64,000 nt of DNA from Parabacteroides sp. An277 (GCF_002159645.1 NZ_NFJB01000013.1:1-64000); one strand, 5' to 3'. Shown: positions 26,218 to 34,765, counted from the stretch's first letter. Notes: a model not told the origin generated them from the letters alone. Program-made: numbers and translations.

Positions 26218-26727
26218 TTACTTAATGAATAGTGGAAGGCCGCTCACCATGAGGACGACCTGGTCGGCCCGGGCGGCGATGTGTTGGTTCACCCATCCCT
26301 GTAGGTCCGTGAAGCGGCGCTGGACGGGGTCGGTCGAGACGCCCCCCATCCCGATTTCGTTCGTGACGAAGATAAAGCACGCATCCTGGCGGGTGAGGCT
26401 GTCGAACTCGGCCTTTATGGCAGGAAGCGCAAGGTCGATACGGCCCTCCAGGTCGTAGAAGTAGTTCGTACACCAGAGCGTGACGCAATCCACCACCACC
26501 ACCTTCCCCGCGAAGTCATGCCGGCTGAGGAGCTTCTCCTCCTCGATGTTCTCCCACTCCGGCCCGCGGTCTGCCTGGTGGCGCCGCACGCGCTCGCGGA
26601 ACTCATCGTCCCAGATACGAGCCGTCGCCAAATAGACCGGATGCGGACTGAGTGAGCAGGCCAACTGCTGCGCATAGCGGCTCTTACCCGACCGTGCTCC
26701 GCCCGTGACGAGGATAACCCGCCTCAT
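26218..26727 (-). CDS. cobU: Adenosylcobinamide kinase/guanylyltransferase
   Basis: 169 residues. P-loop GGARSGKS (9-16) and RRHQADRGPEWENIEE, where the histidine is the expected GMP acceptor. Also VVDCVTLWCTN and FVTNEIGMGGVS. Phosphorylates adenosylcobinamide and converts it to the GDP form. Start overlaps the stop of the upstream S4 gene by four bases. Confidence 0.94.
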   Translation of the reverse strand: MRRVILVTGGARSGKSRYAQQLACSLSPHPVYLATARIWDDEFRERVRRHQADRGPEWENIEEEKLLSRHDFAGKVVVVDCVTLWCTNYFYDLEGRIDLALPAIKAEFDSLTRQDACFIFVTNEIGMGGVSTDPVQRRFTDLQGWVNQHIAARADQVVLMVSGLPLFIK

Positions 26728-27263
26728 ACGCCGCGTGTTTTGCGGTGATACTTCGCCCGGTTCGCAGGGTTATTCCGGCTGGTCTTCCGGAGGGCGGCGG
26801 ACTTCGGCGAGGCTGCCTGCTGTTGCGCTACGGCGCCGCGCGAGAGGGGCTTCGTGGTCCCGGTTTCCTCCTGCTCTTTACGGGCACGACGGGCTGCGGC
26901 GTATTTGTTATACTTCACGTAATGCTCCCGGCGCGGCTTGCCCTCCGTATGCCCACTTGCGGCAGATACGGACTGTTTCGCAGAAGAGGTAGCTGCGCGG
27001 CGCGTCGGCATAGCGGGTAAGCCCCCCTCCTTCAGGAGGTTCGTAATCTTCGGCGTCGAAGCCTGGATGGTACGCCCCTGGATGCGTTTGCCCCAAGGTA
27101 TCGTCTCTTCATCCACTTGGATGATATCCGCCTCGGTCACCTTTTGCCCTACGGTAGGGAAGCTGCCATTGACAGTCACCCTTCCCATCTCGATGAATTT
27201 ATCAGCCTCCCGGCGCGAACAAAGCCCGGAGTCGCTCAAGAATTTGTTTAATCTGACTTCCAT
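26724..27263 (-). CDS. S4-domain RNA-binding protein with basic tail
   Basis: 179 residues. N-terminal S4 domain (about 1-60; VRLNKFLSDSGLCSRREADKFIEMGRVTVNG) as found in RsuA/RluB pseudouridine synthases, but the catalytic domain is missing. The rest is a low-complexity Lys/Arg/Ala-rich tail, likely disordered. ATG 27263 chosen because the S4 domain begins there. Probably binds rRNA (inference). First gene of the cob transcript; its stop overlaps the cobU start. Confidence 0.78.
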   Translation of the reverse strand: MEVRLNKFLSDSGLCSRREADKFIEMGRVTVNGSFPTVGQKVTEADIIQVDEETIPWGKRIQGRTIQASTPKITNLLKEGGLPAMPTRRAATSSAKQSVSAASGHTEGKPRREHYVKYNKYAAARRARKEQEETGTTKPLSRGAVAQQQAASPKSAALRKTSRNNPANRAKYHRKTRGV

Positions 27264-27304
27264 GTTTATTGCTGTTATGATTTGACACCTGTCTTTTCGA
27301 CATG

Positions 27305-27312
27305 CAAAAGTA
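27305..27312 (-). promoter_or_regulatory. Promoter -7 box of the S4-cobUTS operon
   Basis: Minus-strand TACTTTTG, 42 bases upstream of the S4-gene ATG. The leader is too short for a cobalamin riboswitch. Confidence 0.62.
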
Positions 27313-27319
27313 ATACAAT

Positions 27320-27940
27320 TTAGGCTATTTCCCATACCCAGACGAACTCTTCCGTCACCTCATACTGAAGCGTGAAGGTATGCTGGCGGCCCGAACGCGA
27401 TTCGTACCCGACAAGCGTGCCCGACGGGGCATAAGGAAAGGGGAGCAGGTGCAGCTCCTCCAGGAAATCCATCCCAGGGAGGTCCACCAGCTTGAAGAGA
27501 GTCTCCTTGGCACACCAGCAGACCAGGAGATGTTCCGTCTCGTGCCGCGGGTCGATGAATGCCTCTTCCGCAGGCGAGAGGTACCGACTGCGTATCTTGC
27601 GGACCCGGTCCGAACGATACTCGATGTCGATGCCCGTCCGCTCGGGCGAGAGGCTGAGGGCGACAAAGCCGCGCGTATGCGACAGACTCAGGTGAAAGGG
27701 TTCGTCCGGCAGATAGGGTGCGCCCGAGGGAAGGTAGGCGATGCGGGCCTCATGCCCCAGCATCTCGGCGAGGAGCAGCCGCGCAGCAAGCCATTCCGCC
27801 TGTCGGGCAGGAGCCTTCAAACGGGCAAAGTCCGCCTCATACCAATGCGGATGGGCGAGCCTTTCCCACAACGCTTCGGGCGATTCGGTGAGTCGCCAGA
27901 GGCCCCGCAGCGGGGAGGTGTAGATTGAAAGAAGTGGCAT
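27320..27940 (-). CDS. 4'-phosphopantetheinyl transferase superfamily protein
   Basis: 206-residue Sfp-type transferase that would load coenzyme A's phosphopantetheine onto a carrier protein. Signature blocks GIDIEYRSDRVRKI and WCAKETLFKL are present, with upstream LSLSHTRGFVALSLS. ATG 27940 is chosen from the start of homology. Located eight bases downstream of gldD, the arrangement often seen in Bacteroidota. Target carrier unknown. Confidence 0.87.
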   Translation of the reverse strand: MPLLSIYTSPLRGLWRLTESPEALWERLAHPHWYEADFARLKAPARQAEWLAARLLLAEMLGHEARIAYLPSGAPYLPDEPFHLSLSHTRGFVALSLSPERTGIDIEYRSDRVRKIRSRYLSPAEEAFIDPRHETEHLLVCWCAKETLFKLVDLPGMDFLEELHLLPFPYAPSGTLVGYESRSGRQHTFTLQYEVTEEFVWVWEIA

Positions 27941-27947
27941 GGGAGGG

Positions 27948-28526
27948 CTATTTCCAGTAGAACGTTTCCATGAGGCGGACGACGTCTTGCCGGAGATAAC
28001 CGACAACCGGCGCGATAGAGTCTGCCTTCGGTTCGAAATCAAAATACAACGCGCCCCGGAAGAAACGGCGACGACGGTCGGTGAGCATAAACTGGATAGG
28101 CGAAGCGCAGTCCCCCTCGAGGAGGTACAGTGTCCCCCAGACCTCCGCCTCCGGATGCTCGTAAGCCTTCTCGCTCACCCGGCGCACCGACTGCTGACGG
28201 CGGACGAGGTCCGCTCCATCCGCCAGCGCACGCTGCAATCCCTCGGAGGAGGTCTCCAGATAACTGCCATAGAGCGTGACGTGCCACGACGGGTAAACCA
28301 CGTTCACCCAACCCCGCGACGCCTCGGCGGTATCCACGCGTGCCCCGGCGGGTATCTCGAAGGCATACGGCAAGGCTACATGATGTAATAAGGAATAGGC
28401 GAGGCTGTCCCGCTCGATACGGAAGTATCCCCGCGGCTTGGGAGAGTAATCTCCCCCGCAACCGACAGCCCCCACAAGGAAGAGCGACATCACCCCCTGC
28501 ATCATCCGACGACTCATCCCCCTCAT
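27948..28526 (-). CDS. gldD: Gliding-motility-type lipoprotein GldD
   Basis: 192 residues with a lipoprotein signal (lipobox near VGAVGCGGD) and the family block YSPKPRGYFRI. GldD is required for gliding in Flavobacterium but is conserved in many non-gliding Bacteroidales, where its role is unclear. Overlaps gldE by four bases. The upstream/downstream order gldE-gldD-PPTase supports the call. Confidence 0.88.
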   Translation of the reverse strand: MRGMSRRMMQGVMSLFLVGAVGCGGDYSPKPRGYFRIERDSLAYSLLHHVALPYAFEIPAGARVDTAEASRGWVNVVYPSWHVTLYGSYLETSSEGLQRALADGADLVRRQQSVRRVSEKAYEHPEAEVWGTLYLLEGDCASPIQFMLTDRRRRFFRGALYFDFEPKADSIAPVVGYLRQDVVRLMETFYWK

Positions 28527-29851
28527 GATGCGACCGATTGAGGCGAAACCTGATTGAACTTGACCTTGAGGATACGACGATTATCCACCTCGAGTACCTG
28601 GAAACGATAATCGCCGTACTCGATAATCTCCTGCCGACGGGGAAAGTCCCCCTTGATTTCCAACAGGAGGCCGGCAAGCGTCTCCACCTCCTCCGTGAGG
28701 CGAGCGAACTCCGACGGGCTCGTGTGCGTCACCCGGAAGAAGTCCGTCAGAAGAATCTTCGCCTCGAAGATATAACTGCCGTCCGCCAAGTGGATATATT
28801 GCTTCTCATCCTCGTCGTACTCATCCGAAATCTCTCCGACGATTTCCTCGAGGATGTCCTCCATCGTGACGAGACCGGATGTACCCCCGAACTCATCCAC
28901 TACGATAGCCATGTGTATCTTATTGGTACGGAACTCCTCCAACAGATCGTCAATCTTCTTCGTTTCGGGTACAAAGTAGGCCGGACGGATTAGACTCTGC
29001 CAGTGGAACGTATCCGGCTTTTCCAAGTATGGGAGTAAGTCTTTGGTATATAGAATGCCCTTGATGTTGTCCTCATTCTCAGCATAGACAGGGATACGGG
29101 AGAAACCCGATTCGTTGACTGCTCGTAATACGTCGGGGAAACTTGCCTTGATGTTCAAGTCTTCGACGTCGAGGCGAGGCGTCATCACTTCGTTAGCCGT
29201 TTTGTTGTAGAACTTAATGATTTCAGCAAGCATCTCTTTCTCTTCAGGGATGGCTTTCGAGGTAAGTTCCAATGCCTTGCTCAGCTTGTCTACCGAGAGG
29301 TTATACCGTTTCTTCCCGAATGACTTCTGGAAAAACGAGGCGGAACGGACAAACAACGCAGACAAGGGGGAGCAAATACTCACTATTGTCCGAACGATCG
29401 GCGCCGTCTGTCGAACCAACTTTACACTGTCTTTTTGCCCATACACCTTCGGCATGATTTCGCCAAAGAGAAGAATAAGAGATGTAAGTCCTACGCACTG
29501 AAGCACGAATCCCAGCCATGGGACTGCCATAAAGCTCATCCAACTATTCAGTGCGAATACGCTGAGTGTGATGAAGGAAACGTTGATGATATTATCTGCA
29601 ATTAAAAAGGTAGCTGTAAGGCGATCCGGGTTATCCAGTAATCGAATCACTAACTGGCTACGTGTGTCATTTTCTTCTTTGAGCTCATTTTGCTCCTCAG
29701 AATTGAGAGCAAAGTATGCCATTTCACAAGCTGAGATAAAAGCAGAAGCAAACAACAAAAGTATGGCAAGCATCCCGGCGATAACGGGACCTATTGTCAG
29801 GTCGTATACGATGATTTGTCGGAACAAGTCCGATAGCATGTCTGGTTCCAA
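28523..29851 (-). CDS. gldE: GldE, CNNM/CBS-domain membrane protein
   Basis: 442 residues: DUF21-type membrane region (about 15-185; ACEMAYFALNSEEQNEL, ILLFGEIMPKVYGQK), paired CBS domains (about 205-330; VMTPRLDVEDLNI, MAIVVDEFGGTSGLVTMEDILEEIVGEI) and C-terminal CorC/HlyC-type domain. Similar proteins transport or sense Mg2+/Co2+. Partner of GldD by overlap and context. Start may be at M1 or M5. Confidence 0.9.
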   Translation of the reverse strand: MEPDMLSDLFRQIIVYDLTIGPVIAGMLAILLLFASAFISACEMAYFALNSEEQNELKEENDTRSQLVIRLLDNPDRLTATFLIADNIINVSFITLSVFALNSWMSFMAVPWLGFVLQCVGLTSLILLFGEIMPKVYGQKDSVKLVRQTAPIVRTIVSICSPLSALFVRSASFFQKSFGKKRYNLSVDKLSKALELTSKAIPEEKEMLAEIIKFYNKTANEVMTPRLDVEDLNIKASFPDVLRAVNESGFSRIPVYAENEDNIKGILYTKDLLPYLEKPDTFHWQSLIRPAYFVPETKKIDDLLEEFRTNKIHMAIVVDEFGGTSGLVTMEDILEEIVGEISDEYDEDEKQYIHLADGSYIFEAKILLTDFFRVTHTSPSEFARLTEEVETLAGLLLEIKGDFPRRQEIIEYGDYRFQVLEVDNRRILKVKFNQVSPQSVAS

Positions 29852-29879
29852 GTGGATAAGTTTTAGTTATACATCTGGG

Positions 29880-30350
29880 TTAGAACGGCAAGTCATCCTC
29901 TGCACTGGATGTCTCAAGAGACGGACCTGCCAATGGTTGGGAAGCTGTAGGCTGGACAACCGTCTGTGGGTTAGGGGTAGCAGAAGCTTGTGCATTTGTC
30001 GAATCGACAGGACGCGTTCCCGTATAATAGAATTCAATGCGATCGGCATGGATTTCTGTTACATATCGTTTGCTTCCTGAAGCGTCGTCATAGCTTCGTG
30101 TACGGAGTTTTCCTTCTACATAAAGCAACGAACCCTTTTTGACATATTTCTCGACAAACGGCACCTGGTCTCGGCGTACTACGATATTGTGCCATTCTGT
30201 CCGTTCGGGAACGACCGTTCCGTTTGCCAATGTATATCCGCGTTCGGATGTGGCCAGAGGAAAGTTTGCTACCGCTGACCCCGTATCGAAATACCGGACC
30301 TCTGGGTCTCGTCCGACATTTCCTATTAATAATACTTTATTTAGCGACAT
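29880..30350 (-). CDS. ssb: Single-stranded DNA-binding protein
   Basis: 156 residues. OB fold (about 1-108; LIGNVGRDPEVRYFDTG, RTEWHNIVV) followed by a flexible Gln/Thr/Ala-rich linker and the acidic tip EDDLPF that docks partner proteins. Twenty-eight bases upstream of gldE; own promoter. Confidence 0.96.
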   Translation of the reverse strand: MSLNKVLLIGNVGRDPEVRYFDTGSAVANFPLATSERGYTLANGTVVPERTEWHNIVVRRDQVPFVEKYVKKGSLLYVEGKLRTRSYDDASGSKRYVTEIHADRIEFYYTGTRPVDSTNAQASATPNPQTVVQPTASQPLAGPSLETSSAEDDLPF

Positions 30351-30374
30351 AATCTTATCTTTTTAGTTACGCCA

Positions 30375-30382
30375 CAAAGATA
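30375..30382 (-). promoter_or_regulatory. Promoter -7 box of ssb (and gldE-gldD)
   Basis: Minus-strand TATCTTTG in the mutY-ssb gap, 25 bases upstream of the ssb ATG. Confidence 0.6.
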
Positions 30383-30387
30383 CGACA

Positions 30388-31470
30388 TTATTTCATATTC
30401 CCCACCAAAGAATCAAGGTATTTCTGGATTAGACGCGGGATGGCGTACTGGTCTAAGTCTTCGGTTGGAATCATGTGGAATCCGTGTGGCAGTTCTCCCG
30501 CTTCATTTATTTCGAGTTGATAGAAAGTCGTGTAAAGTGTTTGGTGGGAAAGTACATGCTTGTAGAGTGGGCTTGTGCTTTGCCACGTTAACTTCGAAAT
30601 GCCCGAGAAGAGTCGTTCGAACTCGTGTGTGCGGGAAAGTTCCGGCCATTCGCACGCTTCGTTCGTCTCGATGAGCGGAAACTCGTATAATCCTTTCCAG
30701 ATATCTTTTCCTACCCGTTTCTGTAGAAAAGTCTTACCTTTATATAGAATGTAGAAATAATGGAAGAAACGATCGCGCGATTTGGTTCTTCCTTGCTTGA
30801 CAGGAAGAAGGGATACGGTCTCGTTGGCATAAGCGACGCACGCATCCGCCAAGGGACAGAGCGTACAGTTTGGAGTTTGGGGTACACATTGGAGAGCTCC
30901 CAGTTCCATCATGGCTTGGTTGTGTAATCCCGCCCTTTTAGGGGGAAGCAAGCGTTGGGCCAGCTCCGCGAAATATTTTTTACCTGCCCCTGTGTCAATA
31001 GGCGTGTCAATGCCAAAGAAACGAGCCAAGACGCGATATACGTTTCCATCGACCACGGCATAAGGCAAGTTCCAAGCAAACGAGACGATCGCTGCAGCCG
31101 TATAATCTCCAATGCCTTTCAAAGCTCGTACTTCTTGATAGGTCTGTGGAAAACGCGCTTCGTAATGTGTTTCCATAAATCGGGCTGCGGCGTGGAGGTT
31201 TCGCGCTCGGCTATAATATCCTAATCCTTGCCAATACTTCAGGACCTCGTCTTCCGAAGCCTCGGCCAAAGAGCGGATGTCTGGGAAACGTTCGACAAAC
31301 CGGTTGAAATAATCCAACCCTTGCGCGACCCTTGTCTGCTGCAAAATGATTTCCGATATCCATATAATATAAGGATCGCGCGAATGGCGCCAGGGCAAAT
31401 CTCGTTTGTGCGTATCATACCATTCACACAACAGGCGGCTCAGCCCAAAATCTGTATCTGTATGTTCCAT
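30388..31470 (-). CDS. mutY: A/G-specific adenine glycosylase
   Basis: 360 residues. Removes adenine paired with 8-oxoguanine. Catalytic Glu40 (SEIILQQTRV), helix-hairpin-helix LKGIGDYTAAAI, Asp141 in VVDGNV and the 4Fe-4S ligands Cys195, 202, 205 and 211 are all present, plus a C-terminal NUDIX-like 8-oxoG recognition domain (about 235-350). Heads the minus-strand mutY-ssb-gld block. Confidence 0.96.
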   Translation of the reverse strand: MEHTDTDFGLSRLLCEWYDTHKRDLPWRHSRDPYIIWISEIILQQTRVAQGLDYFNRFVERFPDIRSLAEASEDEVLKYWQGLGYYSRARNLHAAARFMETHYEARFPQTYQEVRALKGIGDYTAAAIVSFAWNLPYAVVDGNVYRVLARFFGIDTPIDTGAGKKYFAELAQRLLPPKRAGLHNQAMMELGALQCVPQTPNCTLCPLADACVAYANETVSLLPVKQGRTKSRDRFFHYFYILYKGKTFLQKRVGKDIWKGLYEFPLIETNEACEWPELSRTHEFERLFSGISKLTWQSTSPLYKHVLSHQTLYTTFYQLEINEAGELPHGFHMIPTEDLDQYAIPRLIQKYLDSLVGNMK

Positions 31471-31499
31471 ATCTGTCCAGCTTGTATGCTAAAAATAAA

Positions 31500-31625
31500 C
31501 GGAAAACGATTTCGTTTTTCGTTATAATCGTCGGCAAATATAGGCATAAAACCGAGAATCTTGAGGCGCTTTTGCCCTCAAAAAGGCAAGATTTCGAACT
31601 TTTTCTCAAGATTTGCTACGAATTT
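31500..31625. repeat. Structured intergenic region with ATAGGCATAA motif (copy 2)
   Basis: The gap upstream of the HU promoter has ATAGGCATAAA at 31540, followed by nested inverted repeats: AATCTTGAG (31558) with CTCAAGATT (31612), and TTGAGG with CCTCAA. It lacks a clean 22-bp array but shares the motif and the CGAGAAT follow-on of the copy at 3652. Confidence 0.5.
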
Positions 31626-31627
31626 CT

Positions 31628-31657
31628 TTTGCACTCAGAGAATTATTCCTAACTTTG
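31628..31657 (+). promoter_or_regulatory. Promoter of the HU gene
   Basis: -33 TTTG (31628-31631) and -7 TAACTTTG (31650-31657), 18-base spacer; ATG 48 bases downstream. Confidence 0.78.
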
Positions 31658-31704
31658 CAATCCGAAAATTATAAGAATCAATACAATTATTAAATTTATA
31701 AGAC

Positions 31705-31977
31705 ATGACTAAAGCAGATATTGTTAGCGAGATTTCGAAGAAAACCGGTGTTGACAAACAGACAGTATTGGCCTGTGTGGAGACATTTATGGAGAAAGTG
31801 AAAGGTTCTTTGGCAAAGAATGAGAACGTATATTTGAGAGGTTTCGGTAGTTTTATCGTAAAGAAACGCGCACAAAAGACGGCTCGTAATATCTCGAAGA
31901 ATACAACTATCATTATTCCGGAACACAATATCCCTTCATTCAAGCCGGCTAAGACTTTCTTGAATGACGTGAAATAA
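31705..31977 (+). CDS. HU-family DNA-binding protein
   Basis: 90 residues, the standard HU/IHF fold: MTKADIVSEISKKTGVDKQ helices, LRGFGSFIVKKRAQKTARN beta arm region and IPSFKPAKTFLNDV end. Bends and compacts DNA. It is a general nucleoid protein and a possible ligand of the phased repeat arrays (speculative). The tiny bS22-like gene follows after 37 bases. Confidence 0.95.
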   Translation: MTKADIVSEISKKTGVDKQTVLACVETFMEKVKGSLAKNENVYLRGFGSFIVKKRAQKTARNISKNTTIIIPEHNIPSFKPAKTFLNDVK

Positions 31978-32014
31978 TAAGTTTATCGTTTAATCTTTTA
32001 AAATTTCAAAAGCT

Positions 32015-32104
32015 ATGCCTAGCGGAAAGAAAAGAAAAAGACATAAAATGTCTACACACAAACGCAAAAAAAGACTGAAGAAGAATAGACATAAGAAGAA
32101 ATAA
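32015..32104 (+). CDS. Tiny basic ribosomal peptide, bS22/mS38 (AURKAIP1/COX24)-like
   Basis: 29 residues, MPSGKKRKRHKMSTHKRKKR followed by LKKNRHKKK; 17 are Lys or Arg and three His. It is too short for common ORF cut-offs. It resembles the AURKAIP1/COX24-domain peptides annotated in Bacteroidota and related to mycobacterial bS22 and mitochondrial mS38, which bind the decoding region of the small subunit. Lies between HU and a terminator hairpin, so it is probably the second gene of the HU transcript. Family from memory; confidence moderate to high. Confidence 0.82.
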   Translation: MPSGKKRKRHKMSTHKRKKRLKKNRHKKK

Positions 32105-32127
32105 GTCTATACTACTTTAGCTCTGAA

Positions 32128-32175
32128 GAACAAACTTAATAAGAGACCTTTTAAGTTTGTTCTTTGCTTATTTTT
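32128..32175 (+). terminator. Terminator after HU and the bS22-like gene
   Basis: Perfect 12-base stem GAACAAACTTAA/TTAAGTTTGTTC (32128-32139 with 32151-32162) followed by TTTGCTTATTTTT. Confidence 0.85.
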
Positions 32176-32205
32176 AAGGTCTATACATTCTTTAAAATAC
32201 CTGAT

Positions 32206-33780
32206 GTGATTAGTGAATTAGTAGTAAACGTTGAATCCAAAGAGATGTCGATTGCCGTCTTGGAAGACAAAAGCCTGGTGGAGCTTCAGAAAGAGGCGCG
32301 CAATGTGGAGTTTGTGGTGGGCGATATCTATTTAGGCAAGGTGAAGAAACTGATGCCGGGATTGAATGCTGCTTTCATTGATGTGGGTTATAAAAAGGAT
32401 GCATTTCTTCATTATCAGGACTTAGGGGCTCATTTTAGTACGCAGCAGAAGTTCTTGAAGCAGGCTTTGAACGATTTCAAGAAGCTGACGCCGATTCAGA
32501 AGTTCCAGCCGCTGCCCGAAATCGATAAAGACGGGAGCATTGGCGATGTGTTGAAAATCGGACAAGAAGTGCTGGTACAAATTGCTAAAGAGCCCATCTC
32601 GACCAAAGGTCCACGATTAGCTTCTGAATTGTCATTCGCAGGACGTTATATCGTTTTAATCCCTTTTGGAGACAAAGTGTCTGTCTCTTCGAAGATTAAA
32701 ACAGCCGAAGAACGTGCTCGTTTGCGCCAACTGATCCAAAGCATTAAACCGAAGAACTTTACGGTGATTGTCCGCACTTCGGCCGAAGGAAAGCGGGTGG
32801 CGGAATTGGACCACGAATTGAAGACATTGGTAAAGCGGTGGGAAGATAGCGTGGCTAAATTGGCCAAGGCGAAAGCTCCCGCATTGGTGTACGAAGAGAC
32901 GGGGCGTGCCGTGGCATTGCTCCGCGATATTTATAATCCTTCGTTCCAAAATATTTATGTGAATGACGAGGATGTCTATAAAAGTATTCGCGCGTATGTG
33001 AGTTTGATTGCTCCGGGAAGCGAGGATATCGTGCATCTTTATACAGGCGGCCTGCCTATCTTTGATAATTTCTCGGTTACGAAACAAATCAAATCCCTCT
33101 TCGGGCGTACCGTGACGTACAAGAGCGGCGCTTACTTGGTCATCGACCATACAGAGGCGATGCATGTCATCGATGTGAATAGCGGCAATCGTGCCAAGAA
33201 CAGCGACGACCAAGAGAAGACGGCCCTTGATGTCAATATCGCCGCCGCCGACGAGATTGCCCGCCAGCTTCGCCTCCGCGATATGGGCGGCATCATCGTT
33301 ATCGATTTTATTGACATGCACGAAAATGCCAACAAACAGAAGCTATATGAACACATGACGAAGGCCATGGCTTCCGACCGCGCCAAGCACAATATCCTTC
33401 CTTTGAGCAAGTTTTGCCTGATGCAAATTACCCGCCAACGGGTTCGTCCGGCTTTAGACGTGCAGACGTCCGAGACTTGCCCGGCTTGCTTCGGTACCGG
33501 CGTCGTGAAGCCCTCTATTCTTTTTACCGACAGTCTGGAGCGGAAGGTGGATTGTTTGGTCAACAAGCACCATGTGAAGAAATTTACCTTACACGTACAT
33601 CCTTATGTAGCAGCTTATTTGAATAAAGGCTTTTTCCCTTTGAGTTGGCAATGGAAAATGAGATACACCCATAGCCTCCGCATCGTGCCCAACCAGAGCT
33701 TGGCTTTCCTCGAATATAAATTCTACGATGAGGAAAAAAACGAGCTCGACATGAAAGACGAATTGGAAATCAAAGGATAA
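32206..33780 (+). CDS. rng: Ribonuclease G/E family endoribonuclease
   Basis: 524 residues from a GTG start at 32206 (ISELVVNVESKEMSIAVLED), chosen because the upstream TTG frame runs through the terminator and homologues are 524 long. S1 RNA-binding domain (about 35-125), catalytic core with DVNSG (near 330) and DFIDM (near 370), the acidic metal ligands, then the zinc-link CPACFGTG. It has no long scaffold tail, hence RNase G-like. Role: rRNA maturation and mRNA decay. Confidence 0.92.
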   Translation: MISELVVNVESKEMSIAVLEDKSLVELQKEARNVEFVVGDIYLGKVKKLMPGLNAAFIDVGYKKDAFLHYQDLGAHFSTQQKFLKQALNDFKKLTPIQKFQPLPEIDKDGSIGDVLKIGQEVLVQIAKEPISTKGPRLASELSFAGRYIVLIPFGDKVSVSSKIKTAEERARLRQLIQSIKPKNFTVIVRTSAEGKRVAELDHELKTLVKRWEDSVAKLAKAKAPALVYEETGRAVALLRDIYNPSFQNIYVNDEDVYKSIRAYVSLIAPGSEDIVHLYTGGLPIFDNFSVTKQIKSLFGRTVTYKSGAYLVIDHTEAMHVIDVNSGNRAKNSDDQEKTALDVNIAAADEIARQLRLRDMGGIIVIDFIDMHENANKQKLYEHMTKAMASDRAKHNILPLSKFCLMQITRQRVRPALDVQTSETCPACFGTGVVKPSILFTDSLERKVDCLVNKHHVKKFTLHVHPYVAAYLNKGFFPLSWQWKMRYTHSLRIVPNQSLAFLEYKFYDEEKNELDMKDELEIKG

Positions 33781-33795
33781 GAAAATATTCTCTGG

Positions 33796-33874
33796 ACACA
33801 GAGACGCGGAAAAGCGGAGTTTTTCATTCTTAATCGTTATTATTAAAGGCTCTGTGTTTTCCGTGTCTCTGTGT
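33796..33874. terminator. Bidirectional terminator, long inverted repeat
   Basis: Arms 33796-33813 (ACACAGAGACGCGGAAAA) and 33857-33874 match in 17 of 18 bases, with a 43-base loop and T runs on both flanks. It separates convergent rng and the AraC-type gene. Confidence 0.78.
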
Positions 33875-33878
33875 TTTT

Positions 33879-34355
33879 TTATTCCCATTCGTAAAGCAGC
33901 GCGTAGTTTTTCGGCCGGTGCAGGTGCCGGTATTCGCGCGGCGTGCATTGGTTCTGCTCTTTAAACAGTTTGGAAAGATAGGCTTGGGTGGGGAATCCGC
34001 TCCGGCGGGCGATTTCCTCCAGGTGTAAGTTCGTGCAGGCCAGCAATTCGCAAGCGCGTTTCAAGCGGTATTCCATTAGGAAGTCGCGCGTGAGTTTTCC
34101 CGTCAGAAATTTGAAGATATGATTGAGTACGACGCTGTTCGTCCCTAATGCTTTCGCCAGTTTGTCCGTCGTCAGTCCCGGCTCTTCCGCGAGCGCTTCT
34201 GCCACCGCGTCCATCACGAGCGAGCCCGTCGGCGGCGCTTTCTTTTCCACTTCCTCCATGCGCGTCCATCCTTCCGCGTTTGTCACGGTTCGTTTCGCCA
34301 GGGGCGAAACATAAAGGTCTTCCACCTGGATTTTGCGTATTTCAATCTTTTTCAT
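33879..34355 (-). CDS. AraC-type helix-turn-helix regulator
   Basis: 158 residues from ATG 34355 (MKKIEIRKIQVEDLYVSPLA); an alternative ATG lies at 34373. The C-terminal ~100 residues hold the double helix-turn-helix (LTTDKLAKALGTNSVVLNHIFKFLTG; LEEIARRSGFPTQAYLSKLFKEQNQCTPREYR). There is no obvious ligand domain, only a ~50-residue N-terminus. The promoter box is poor (TATCTTGC, minus, 34370-34377), which fits activator dependence. Five 40-bp repeats lie just upstream and are candidate self-binding sites (inference). Confidence 0.83.
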   Translation of the reverse strand: MKKIEIRKIQVEDLYVSPLAKRTVTNAEGWTRMEEVEKKAPPTGSLVMDAVAEALAEEPGLTTDKLAKALGTNSVVLNHIFKFLTGKLTRDFLMEYRLKRACELLACTNLHLEEIARRSGFPTQAYLSKLFKEQNQCTPREYRHLHRPKNYALLYEWE

Positions 34356-34404
34356 ATCCTTTTTTGCCCGCAAGATACGCTTTTTTCCCCGATAATACTA
34401 ATTT

Positions 34405-34604
34405 TTTTACTCTTTTTTTATACTGGTAAATATTTTAGCTGCGCTTTTACCCTTCTTTTTGCATAGTAAAATCTTGAACTTGCGTTTTACTATACAGGAA
34501 GAAGGATAAAAGCAATATTGGAAATTTTACTCTGTATATGGAAGGGTAAAAATATAGGCTGGGATTTTACCCTGCAGCATGTTTGGTAAAATTCCTATCC
34601 ATTT
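34405..34604. repeat. Five 40-bp repeats upstream of the AraC-type gene
   Basis: Units start at 34405, 34445, 34485, 34525 and 34565, exactly 40 bp apart. Each begins TTTTAC and carries the inverse motif (G)GTAAA or GATAAA 21 bases later, so TTTTAC and GTAAAA alternate about every 20 bp. The remaining sequence is variable. It lies 50-250 bases upstream of the AraC-type start and downstream of the ABC-F terminator. Confidence 0.9.
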
Positions 34605-34671
34605 TTTTTTTATTTATGTGTGAATTAGGTAAAATACTATGAGAAAATTTTTCTGGAAAAGCATTGGAGGT

Positions 34672-34729
34672 AAAAAAACGAAGGACACCTTCGTCTCGCT
34701 GTTGGGGGCGAGGTTTCGGGTATCCTTCC
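34672..34729 (-). terminator. Terminator after the ABC-F gene
   Basis: On the minus strand GGATACC...CTCGC pairs with GCGAG...GGTGTCC around a CCCCAACA loop, followed by TTTTTTT. Together with the 40-bp array it explains most of the 410-base gap. Confidence 0.75.
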
Positions 34730-34765
34730 ATAGTCAATAATACAAAAAACGCAGTATCTTTTTAT

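Noticed and set aside
27264-27304. Cobalamin riboswitch before the cob operon
   Set aside because: The predicted leader is about 35 bases, far too short, and the conserved B12-box is absent.
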